NCBI RefSeq assembly: GCF_047663525.1
Contig: NC_092589.1
Span: 65,042,001-65,106,000 of the forward strand
From: Anas platyrhynchos
Taxonomy: Eukaryota > Chordata > Aves > Anseriformes > Anatidae
Length of the DNA: 64,000 nucleotides
Direction: 5' to 3'
Position 1 is the stretch's first letter. Every line of letters starts with the position of its first letter. A program made the translations under genes and the position numbers. Of the stretch, positions 1-10,900 are shown piece by piece. A model generated the notes under the pieces. The model saw only the letters and a program-made list of their open reading frames with translations. It was not told where the DNA came from and searched no databases.

Positions 1-2703
1 AACAAGTGCAGGGGGAAAAACCACACAAATCCTAACCACTTTCTGAAATAGTGGCACGGTGCCTCATCATCACCTCTGTAGGAGCAGAAAAAATAACTGT
101 CTGCATTGGATGCATTACAAATTATGATTTATTTGTTTGATCCAGCAGTTAAAAGCTTGTAAAATTTGTTATTTTACTATATTACTGGGGGGGAGGGGAG
201 TGTTATTTAAATACCAGAAAGACAGAAAGGCATTCTATGAAGACTAACACTTTTTGTTAATAATTTAAATCCAGTTTTATTCACATGTATTTGAAAGGCA
301 ATAGAGATAGATGATAAAAGCGATGTAATGATCTTTTCATTGCTTTGTGCCATTCAGGGTAGGCTGATCATATCTTCAGCAGCATCCCAAAATAAAGCTA
401 TCTGAAGGTACAAACAGATGATGTGCAACCAATGCAAGCAGGGGCAACCCTGCTGCAATGACACAGATCACATTAATTTAAGCTCAGGCTGACTCCAGCC
501 TGCTAGTTAGCACAGGTTCCCCTAATTACCACTGGTAATCAAGTGATTTGGCTCCCCTGCTACTTTAGGCCAGCTGGCACTGTGCACCTACCTAGACTGA
601 CTTTAGTAAAATATGGATGGACTGCACTGCTAGTGAAAACATAGCACAAATTACAAGGTAACTCAAAGATACTCATGTGCCTGCGTTATTCAGGTTCGGT
701 GATATTTTGGGCTTAATTTATCTACTTCCAAAAAGTCAATTAATGGAGATTTCATATGCTGTTTGTCCAGCTGTTTTCTGTCAACAGGGAGAGATGGGGC
801 AGCGCAGGAAGCACCAGTGACAGAACAGGAGTCATGAAAGATCTGTTTTGCCTCCAGATCTCTCTGCCTTTGGCTCTAGCTTTGAGTTATGCCCCAAGAG
901 CAGTAGATTTTAACATTATAAAAAGGGTGATGAGTTAAATTGTTACAAGTGTGCAGGATTATGCTTTCATTGGAGGAAAAACGCAGGTGCTGATTGTCTT
1001 TGAAGGTTCTAAGAACAGCAGATATGTAAGCTTTTTCTTTTGAAAAAAAAAAAATACACCCCCTCCCAAAAAGCAAAACAACAACAAAAGACACTAATGT
1101 GTAGGTATGAATTTATTCCTAAATTAACTTATTCAGAGACTTGATCACAGCCAGAATTAGTTCTTTAACACTATTTTGAAAATCTTCATGGGTAACCATG
1201 AAATCTCTGAAGTCAGTCAAAAACTTCTTTTTATCAGTTTCCTCATCTACCACTGCAGTATTCTTAAATGCGTTGTGTTTCCATTCATTGTGGCCTATTA
1301 CCAGGCAAGCCCTAAGCTGGTCAGCATCTCGGTGTAAGGCCTAGCAGCCCCAGTGGGGATGGGGTCATAGGAGCAGGCAGGCTGCTCAGCCTCAGGCCAG
1401 CTGAGAGCCTCCTTATTTATTTTTTGAAATATCTCAGCTGCAGAAGCGATACGCTTACATAATGTGCCCTTCAGACAAATAAAAACACCTCTGCTTTTAA
1501 AGAGAAGTGCTCTGCAGCTCCTGCTGCTGCCTAATTCTCACTGCTACAATTTGCTCTTTATCTATAAAATGTGAAGTATAAAAATATGGTAAGCAAACAG
1601 AACGATGGCCAGGCAAGAACGATGAAAACCAATGAAAAAGCAAATGAAAGTAGGGAACAATGCTGCCTTAAAGCAACATCCAATTCTGTTCATTTAGCAG
1701 CAACCCCAGCATTGCACCCATCATGTTTTTCCTCCGGAGTGGGAAGATTTGGGGAGAAGCAAGTGCTTGCCTTAGCTCTTGCTGCTACCTGAGATAAAGC
1801 TACGAGATCTGGCCACTATGTGGATAAAGCCTTCATCACAAATGAGATTATTTATCATTGTTATGCATCTCCAGCCATGTGCCTCAATGTAGTTCATGCA
1901 AATGCCATGGCACTGTTGCAAAAGACAAAAATCTTTCACCAGCTCACTCCGTGGTTGCTGGTGGATGGACCTGAGGCATAGGCATGAAACTGCCAACACC
2001 TACTGTAATTTCATGCTGCAGCTACAGATAAATTCTGCAAGTGCTCTGTGGAAATCTTTAATGCACTGCAAGGAGAGAGAGCACGAGGTTTGGCAGGCAG
2101 GATGGGCCTGATTCAGCAAAGTGCTTGCGTGTCACTGACATCGACTGGACTACTCAGGGTCTTAATTGCCTTGCTGAACCTGGGCCAGAGAGGAAAAAAT
2201 GTGAAATGGTTAAGCTCCATGACTCTTTGGCCTGGGAAATTTGGACCTTTTATCGATATGATGATTCTCCCTAATGATTCAGGGTGGTTTAGAAAAGCTT
2301 CAGAGGAAGCCTCACTTTCTGGCCCTGATTTAGCAAACATTTTGGTGCCTGTGTAACATTGTTATGCAGATAGTGCTATTTGCTTGTGAACAGAAAGACG
2401 TATGTTAAATGCCACAATGGGCTGTTTTGCAGGTTAGAGCTGTGTTTTAGTATCTACAGAGTTTTAGCATTCCTACTGAAGTTATACAACTGCTAGAGAC
2501 ATCTGGAGCTAACATTGAAATATTTTCTATCACAATCTGTGTACATGTGAATATTCTTGTGCCAGAATATCTATTTTATACTCTCTTTAAAAGAAAGTAC
2601 AATAAATTCAGTGTTACATTTTCTCTTATTTTTTTCTTTAAATAGTAAATAAGCCCCATCAAATAAAAGTTAACAATTCCAATATCAATGCTAAAATAAT
2701 GTG

Positions 2704-2779
2704 GTTTTTTTTGTTTGTTTGTTTGTTTTGTTTTGTTTTGTTTTGTTTGTTTGTTTGTTTGTTTTGTTTTTGTTTTTTT
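2704..2779. repeat. (TTTG)n/(TTTTG)n simple repeat
   Basis: A T-rich tract made of alternating TTTG and TTTTG units with few interruptions. It is a low-complexity microsatellite of no visible function. The reading frames across it are artefacts of the repeat. Confidence 0.9.
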
Positions 2780-5700
2780 CCTCACTGGTTAGTGAGAACC
2801 CATAAAGGATGGCTGCTTTTGTCCTAATTAATGGCCCATTTTCAGGAGAGGCTTTTAATTAACAGCTGACATTTAAGCAGCACTACAATGTGCTGTGCAA
2901 TTATCACCTGGCCTACTTCTATGCAATTCAAAGACTCTTGGAGAAAAAGGTACAATGCCTTTTTTTTTTTTTTAAATATGAAATTTTATAGAACACTGGC
3001 AAGAGGCAACTGAGAAAGAGGGAAGAAATAGAGGTGGATCTTCAGAGGGATTTAGGCTGAGCTTTTCCAGTACAATTAACCTGATGCAGTGACTAGCTGC
3101 CCCTCAGAGATGCTCACATGGTTCTCAGCTTTTTCTTGGGGCACGTATTTTCTAACCTGTTCCTTCTCCTCAAATTGGCAATACCCTGTCCACCATGGGA
3201 GCCAGGTATAAAAACACGACATTTGATAGCTCAGCGCTGCTAAAACAGGACAGCCTTCTGGCTGAGGTTTCCTCCTACTTCTTTCCCCTATTTCTGTGTT
3301 CCTGAGGGTCACCTGGTAGCAAGCCAGTCTGGTTCAGTTCATTGGCCCTGGGAACAAACCAAACACTAGATGTTGTGCTAAAACAGTTTTCTGCCCGTTG
3401 GGTGAGCTCAGCTCACTGTGCAGTCACCCTCATTCCCAGGAAGGAAGAGAAAGAAGCATGGGACCACCATCCCTCTGTGGGGGTGAGCTGCTAATTCAAG
3501 ATGTACTGTAAATTAAGCAGTATTGGGAAATAAGCTCTTGTGTAGGAAGGTAAACCCCACACAAGCTTATTTTTGTATAGTATACACTTCATGCCAGCAA
3601 ATTAACGTCCAACAAATGATGGTGCTGGTAACAGTAAAAGGTGGGACCACACAGCAGGGGCTTGCTGGCCCTTCGGCAGTAGCCACACCAGGCCTGTTCT
3701 TCTAGTGCTGAGCCATAACCAGACAGAGGTCTTTGGAGAACAAGAACTTGCTTCATCCTGCTTGTTCAAACTGCTCTATACTGCATGTAATAACTTACAG
3801 TAGGTATTAATGTTTAAATACATCAATATTTGCTGGGTCACCGAGAGACTGAGCAAACATCAAGCTGTGGCCATGCTGAACCTCTTTCCTTTTCTCTGGC
3901 CTAATGAATATTTAATTATGCTACAGCAAGTGAAATAGCTTTTGGCACGAAGGCCTGGACTGGTCTCCCTTAGCTTCCCTAGAACATGCCAGAGTGGTGA
4001 TCAGAGAAACAAGCTCATTTTCTGGGGCAGAAGAGGGCACTCAGCCCTGCTGGGTGATGGTTCCCATGCCACTGTACAACAGGCGGGTGCTTCCTTGCAG
4101 ATGCTTCCTCACCTCTTCTTCCAGCTGTGTCTTGGTGGAGCCAGGTCAGCCCACAGGATGGTGACCCTTAAATGGCATGGGTTGACAATGTTGAATCAAC
4201 ACACCATGGTGGGATGGGTATGGAGCTACCCAGAAAGAGCTGAGCCCTTTGTAGACATGCTCAGTGATGGAATCTGAGGTGGGAAGCAGCCCTGGTCTTG
4301 AGTGCTGATTGCTTTGGTTCATGAGAAGGACAGGCTGACACACAAGTGACTGATAAGGTTACAGTCCTGAGGTATGCACAGTGGCTGTGCTGTTCCCAGC
4401 CAGCCCCAGCCCAACGAAATCAAACCAAATTTAACTTGGCATGTGGGGCTGTGTATAGAAAGCTGCAGCAGCTCAGGGGTATTTCAAGTATTTGCAGTGA
4501 GGACAGGAGAGACAACTGGGGTGCTAGTCTTGTTAGCCAGTCTGATATGAATTGTCTCTTCCCATGAAGTGAGGCTGTCAAGCACCAATGGGACTTGAGA
4601 GCCTCCAGAGTTAGACAGCTGCTTGGGGAGGAGAAACAGAGCATCATGATTTTGAGATTTAAATTTGAGAAAGGTTTTAGAAATAGAATGCAGGTACCGA
4701 GTCATTTTTGTGGATCTAGTCTCTGGAGTATATGTTAGATCATTGGCCTGTTATTTTTCCAAACAGAGTTGATGACATTTTCATCCTGAAAATTACAGTT
4801 AAGGGACTCGTTATGAATTGACCATGGGGTTGTGTGTCAGTTAGTATCTAATAATTCCTAAGATGTAAGCCCCAATCTGTCATTGGTTTGTTCAGTGACT
4901 CTGAAAGGAGTTTGTAAAAATAGTACCATGGAGCTTTGTATATATTGGAATTCAATATTTCAGTCTGGCAGCCTTGGATCTGAGAGCGGGGCTTTGTTCT
5001 TTTAGCCAGTACACAGCCATCAGCTGTAATGAAGTTGCTTTGGGGTCAGTGATAGGAAACAGGAACATACTCAATAATTCAAGTGATGACCTGGCTGTCC
5101 TATGGCAGTACTGGCTTAGCATTACAAGGAGAAAGTGTTATTGAAATCAGTGGGATTGTTTGCATAAATAAGAACAAGAAGCTATTTACAGGATTGTGTG
5201 CCTCTCTCTCTCTTTCTTATTGTACATTAAAGCATGCAGAAACTAGTGTCATTGTCCTGCTGGTGGAATTTTCAACACATAAGTAATCAGAGAAGGGTAC
5301 AATTAGTCTGTTTTCCTCCATTCCTCACTCTGTAGTCTAAATATATCCTTTTCCAATCATCATGTTATACATGATACAACACAATGACAAGTGAGACAAA
5401 CTATGAAACTTAAGGTCAGGTTTGTGCTACTTTCTCTGAGCGCTGCTAGGTGGCAATATGTTCCCTGGAAAACCACGAGCTTCCAACTACCACCACTCTC
5501 CTCTGCTTAGGACAGTTAGGACAATGCCTGGACATTGCTTCAACAGAAGAGGATACGGCATTGGAGCAGGACATGCTGAAAGCTGCTTCACTAGTGCAGA
5601 TTTCTGACTTGGGACTGAGGTTTTACAGTAATAAATACATGACTGAATCCTGCTGGAAGAATCTCTCCTCTGCAAATGAGAGAAAAAAGTCTTTACACTG

Positions 5701-6112
5701 AAATAAGAGGCAAGCTCACCTCCTGTAATATTTCTATGTATGCTGGGAATGTCATAATAAGGAAAATGAAATTGTCTGTTCTATGAAGATATTGCCATCT
5801 GAGACCAGAATATTTCATATTCTTACAGGATCTCCTAATAATAGAAAATTAGAAATATCTGTTCAGAGTGCAAAGATTTTGTTTTTCCAAATGTATGATT
5901 AATTGAAATCCTTTGCATGTTCAATCATAATATTTAATCAACTAGACCAACTTTATGCCATTTGTATTGACAGTTACGTTGAAAAACAGTTTTAATAAAG
6001 GTGGAGAAGTATTTCCAAGCATATTTTTTTATTCAGGCTACAAATACTTTAAAGTGAGTCATCTTACATATGTATATTAACAAAGACATAGCAATAAAGA
6101 GCAGCAGGCATT

Positions 6113-6163
6113 TGCATATTGCTTTGAATACACAAAGCAGCTGTGTATTCAAAGTGATCTGCA
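6113..6163. other. Imperfect palindrome / hairpin
   Basis: The arms at 6122-6134 (CTTTGAATACACA) and 6142-6154 (TGTGTATTCAAAG) are perfect reverse complements of 13 bases around a 7-base loop. Pairing continues outward to 6113 and 6163 with two G-T wobbles and one mismatch, giving about 22 paired positions. It could be a small hairpin RNA, a remnant of a palindromic element, or chance. The sequence does not decide this. Confidence 0.55.
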
Positions 6164-6691
6164 TTGAAACGACCATTTATTTTCCTCAGTCTAGTTCCTG
6201 GTGGGGCAGCACACGTCCTTCCAGGAGGTAAAACAAACGGCCAGGGGAAAGACAGGACAGGCAGGGCTGTGACAGTGTCATTTCATGCCAGCTCTAAGTT
6301 TACACTGAATCTCCAGGATGAATTACTTTCCATGCAGGGACAGCTTTCAGAGTGCTGGTGCCGGTGAGTGGTACCTGATGCTGGGGAGGCAGCGGCCAGG
6401 AGCTCTCCTTTCGGTAGCTGCGCACACCTAGAACAACACAAACCAGACACGTGTTAGCACAGAGTGGGCATTGCTCCTTATGATGGCAGCGCAGGGCCCG
6501 TGGCAATAAGCTGCATGGGTGTGGAGGGCAGGCCTGGTGTGGGCAGGTGCCGTGGCCGCAGGGGTTGGGACAGCCAAATATACTGACTGAAGTTAAGCCT
6601 GGCTGCAGGCAGGGCTCTGGGGGCAGAGGCACGTGTTGCGGTGCAAGGTGTCATCCTGGATGGATGGGGACAGGGACACATTAACTTCTTG

Positions 6692-7476
6692 AATCATAGA
6701 ATCGTTAAGGTTGGAAAAGACCTTCAAGATCATCTGGTCCAACCAGCCACCTACCACCAACATTACCCACTAAACCATGTCTCTAAGCACCAGGTCCAAC
6801 CTTTCCTTGAACATCCCCAGGGACAGTGACTCCTCCACCTCCCTGGGCAACCTGTCCCAGTGCCTGACTGCTCTTTCCGAGAAGAAATGTCTCCTCATTT
6901 CCATGCTGAACCTCTCCTGGCACAACTTGAGGCCATTCCCTCCGGTCCTATCAGTACTTACCTGTGAGAAGAGGCTGACCCCCAGCTCCCCACACCTTCC
7001 TTTCAGGTAGTTGTAGAGAGCAGTAAGGTCTCCCTTGTGCCTCCTTTTCTCCAGACTGAACAACCCCAGTTCCCTCAGCCGCTCCTCACAGGACTTGTGC
7101 TCCAGGCCCTTCTCCAGCTTCATAGCCCTTCTCTGGGTAAGATTCCAGGGCCTCAGTGCCCTTCTTGTAGCGAGGGGCCCAAAGCTGAACAATACTCGAG
7201 GTGCAGCCTCACCAGAGCAGAGTACAGGGGGACGATCACCTACTGCTCCTGCTGGCTGCTCTATTCCTGATACAAGCCAGGATGCCGTTGGCCTTCTTGG
7301 CCACCTGGGCACACTGCTGGCTCATGTCCAGGGGAGCATCCACCAACACCCCCAGATCCTTTTCCTCTGCCCAGCTTTCCAGCCCCTCTGCCCCAAGCCT
7401 GTAGCGCTGCACGGTGCTGTTGTGCCAGCACTTAGCCATGCTGATCCTCATCCCACTGGCCTCTGCCTGCCACACC
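6692..7476 (-). mobile_element. CR1 LINE, 5'-truncated, minus orientation
   Basis: On the + strand the element begins with the reverse complement of a CR1 3' end (ATCATAGAATCGTTAAGG...). On the minus strand it continues into typical C-terminal CR1 ORF2 sequence: frames at 7475-7236 and 7312-6770 carry [24 protein letters not shown] and LDLVLRDMV, all characteristic of the region after the reverse transcriptase. The frame is broken between these segments, so the copy is inactive. The 5' part is missing, as in most CR1 insertions. It ends within about 70 bp of the CpG island that should promote ECHDC1. Confidence 0.9.
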
Positions 7477-7539
7477 GGCTTGGGCCGAAACTCAGGGTTT
7501 TTGGCTGAAAACCCAGCTTCCAGCTGCGCACACTACAAC

Positions 7540-7900
7540 TGGAGGAGACACAACCCAGCTGCCCTGGCAGCAGCGGTCCCCGGCAGCGCGGTGGTGTTTC
7601 CTGGAGGGGCCGCTTTCTCCGCAGCACCGCCCTGCCGGGGGAAGGGGCACAGCTGGAGCCGGGCCGGGCTGCGGGCAGGTCGGTGCCTGCCTCCCCCGGG
7701 GGACGGGGACAGGGACAGGGACAGGGACGGGGCTGAGCGGGGCTGCGGCGGCGCCTTAGGGGGGCGCAGGGGCTCGGGGCGGCGGCGGGCAGCAGGGGGC
7801 CGGGTGCCCGTGTCGGGGTGGAGAGCTGCAGCGCGCTCCCGCATAGCGGGCGGCAGGGAGGCTCTGCTGGGGAAGGCGCTTCAGCCCTGGGAGCCTGCTT
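7540..7900 (+). promoter_or_regulatory. ECHDC1: CpG island, presumed ECHDC1 promoter and exon 1
   Basis: GC content and CpG density rise sharply here compared with AT-rich flanks, with runs such as GCGGCGGGCAGC and GCGCGCTCCCGCATAGCGGG. It is the only CpG island upstream of the first coding exon of ECHDC1 at 13.7 kb, so I infer that transcription starts here and that a non-coding first exon lies within or just after it. Donor-like sites include CAG|GTCGGT at about 7679 and, further on, CCAG|GTAAGG at 9335. I could not choose between them. Open frames through the island on both strands reflect GC richness, not coding. Confidence 0.7.
7695..7732. repeat. (GGGACA)n short tandem repeat in CpG island
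   Basis: GGGAC(A/G) units repeat about five times between a GGGGG run and a GGGG run. At least four G-tracts of three or more lie within 35 bases, so the + strand could fold as a G-quadruplex. It lies inside the presumed ECHDC1 promoter island. Any regulatory role is inference. Confidence 0.7.
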
Positions 7901-10900
7901 TGCTCGCCACGCAGGGTGGCTGCTGTCTAAAATGTGTGTGTGTGTCCTGCCACGGAGCCGCCCCGCCGTCCTGGTAGTGCCCCGTGTGACTGCAGGGGGC
8001 TGGGGGGTGACACCGCTGCTGTCCCCGCTGCTGGTTTTTGGCTACAAAACTTGGTGTCATTTTCAAGGCGTATCGGGAAAGTATCACGAGAGGTGACGGC
8101 CAGGATGAATTCACCGCTTTGCTTTTTGTGGGTCAGGATTTGGTGACTGGGAGGCAAGCAGTGAGCTGGCTGGGGTCATTTGTGATCCTGTGGGGTGGCG
8201 CGTCTGCTCCCCGTAAAGGTGTCCAAAACACACCTAGCGGACAGTGAGCATTGCATGAACTTAAAATGAGTTTTTTTTTCCTCGCTGATATACAAACAGA
8301 CCTCTTTAGACCAATGCATTAGCAATGAGGTGTCTGTGTGCTTTCTGCAGAAGATAGCAGGTTCTTGCTCTCACCCTCTGCTGTGAAACTCGGTTCCTGT
8401 GCTCACTGTGGGACCAGAACCAAATGTTATTGGGTAGTCTTGTGTGTATTTATGGAAGAGCTTCTTTTGTCAGCTGTTTTACGTCCTTGAAGGCCGTTGT
8501 TTTTCACTGGATTTGGGTAACTTTCTGTGTGATTTGTTTACTAAATCTTAAAAATAACTGAAGCATGATTAAAAGGGAAAATAATTGGTTAGGAACAGAG
8601 AGAGACGATTTAAATCTAAAACTTAGCACGCAGGGACTAAGCAGAGAACAAATGGTTTAGAAACCACACACCATCCCAAAAAGTGATCTGTTCAGAAACA
8701 AAGAAAAAACAAGGAAAAAAAAGAGGTAGAAGCTGAAAAGAGAAAAAATCATAAAAGCAACTGTAAAAGAAAAGAGGTGTAAAGGGTAAACCATATTAAA
8801 ACTAAAATCACCAACAATGTTTTTTGTAACTTGCAATGTTAAAAATCTTTTTCCAAAACTTATTTCATGGTGCGTGGTTTGAAGCATCTTAAGTTAGTTT
8901 ATTTGGATGTCTCACATCTTGTTCTCTCAGTTCTGGACAGGTAAACATCGTTTCTAATGCTGAAAAGTGGAAATTGGGAAGCCCAAACTGCTTGTTCTCT
9001 GAATATATTATAATGGTTAAAAAAAGTCCTTTCTAATTCTAGGTACTTCTAAAGTCTGATTTTAGAGGAATTGCAAAGCTCTTTAAGGATCTTCACACTG
9101 AACTGCAGAGATTATTGATCCTGCCTAATTTGGCTATGATGTAGGTACCAGTAATGATGTACTAAAAGTTTGAACAAGCTTCAGCAGGTTTGAGAGCAAG
9201 TTTTGTGCATCTGATCCCTCGGCCTGCATAAGATCTGCTCACTGCTTTCTTCCAGCTGAAGTAAAGCCAGCCGGAGAGGTGTCTGCCCTCAGGTTGCCTC
9301 GGCTGGTAGTTGTAGGAATGGGAAGAACCTGCCAGGTAAGGTGTTTAAGTTCGCCTGGCCATGCATCACTGAAGGAAACAGGACTGATGCATAAGCAGAT
9401 GAGATAGGTAGATGGAGGGCTCTGTAACCTTCAGGTGAGGGGTGCTGACAAGCAGCTGGCATCAGCGGCCTGCTCAGCCAGTGCTGGGGTGATACCTCCT
9501 GCCTTCACCTTTCTTGTGTTGGAAGCCAGGGTCTGGGGACTCCTCTTCACTATGAGGCCCACGCCCTTGTCTTGGTTTCTCATCCAGGCCGTCCTTTGCA
9601 GTTTCTGAATTCCATCCCCACCTCCAACACTAGAATTTCCTTTTTTTTCTTTTCCTCCAACACTCACCAGCCTGCTGTCCCAGGTTTCAGTCAGCTGGTG
9701 TTAACGATTATCACTCACTTTCAACCTACCTATTTTGTACAGATGGACTATTTTCATGCTTTGGTTGTGTTTCCCCTTCGCTCTGCTCTTTTGTCTGCTT
9801 TCATGCCATTGAGGCAGTTGTGCTGGTCCTCAGCATTGGCTCGCTACTTGCCTTCCATTTGGTAGTCAGTCACCCTCACAGAGGGAACCCAGTGCAGCAC
9901 CCATCAGTCACCCTCACTGTTCCCTAGCACAGATGGATGCCTTTGACAGTGACTGGTAACACGCATGCATGGTTAAGCTGTGAGTCATCTCATGATCATC
10001 ATCAGTTTACATTTTCTACCCCATTCTCCACACCCTGCCTTCACACTTCTGTGCTTGTCACTGAAATTACAGCTGCTGGAGGTCAGTGTCAGGTCAAGTT
10101 CCCTAGTGTTTCTTGATCTATCAGCTGCCTTTAACACGTTTGTCAGTATCTTATATTTTTCTTTCTAATTGTTCTTTTGTTATGCAATTTGAATATTTTC
10201 TTCTCCCTGATATTTTTTAAGGACTTTATAAATTCTGTCCCTTTTTTTTTTTTTTTTCCTGCTACACTTTATCTCAGGATACCTTTATCCAAAACCAGAA
10301 ACTCAGCTGATGTCTCTTTGCAGGTGATGCACAGGTCTATGTCTTCACTTCACACCTGTCACTTCCTGACCCAAAAGAAAGAGCATCCTTATTTCTCTGA
10401 TATATCACGGCCAGTCATTGTAAGCTGCTTGGTGATAGCACGTCCCTGCATCCTTTCTCCCCCTTTTCTTCTTTCCTGATTTGTGTCAGTAATTCAGACA
10501 CTATCTTGGAGTTGGAGTTTTCCCTGCTTGCGTATTTTAACTTGTAGATTATTTCTGTGTAGCTGCTCTGTAGCGCAGCTTTTCTTGTTTGAGCATTCAG
10601 CTCAAATGTCTGCCTGAGTTCCCAGCACCCAGTTTTCTGGTTTATCTTAGTTTTGACCATCCAGGAGGTTGCTGTGTGTATCCTTTAACCATTGCTCTGG
10701 CCAGTCATCTTTATGCTCGCTGACAATACTGACTAAGGTTGCTGTTTGATACAGTGTGTTTTAAAAGAAAAATTAGGGTTGCAACAGAACAGTGGGTTTT
10801 GGCAAGGACAGGTATGCTTGGTTGAGAGTTGGGGCGTATTGTTTTCCCAAGGAATCTGCCTACTAGAGATGGAATATCGATGCTTATATTTTCTCTGTTT

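Larger units (their letters stand above)
1..6690. other. Intergenic region left of ECHDC1
   Basis: No exon-like reading frame with flanking splice signals and no recognisable protein was found on either strand. The only structures seen are a TTTG-type simple repeat near 2.7 kb, two related short motifs near 2.1 and 2.3 kb, and a hairpin near 6.1 kb. AATAAA hexamers occur on the + strand at 391-396 and 5994-5999, but nothing ties them to a transcript. By synteny with other vertebrates, the next gene to the left should be KIAA0408/SOGA3. Its 3' UTR could reach into this stretch, but the sequence alone does not show this. Confidence 0.5.

Noticed and set aside
7414-7977. Long open frames across the ECHDC1 CpG island on both strands
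   Set aside because: GC-rich DNA has few stops; the frames cross the CR1 end and lack any domain or splice context.
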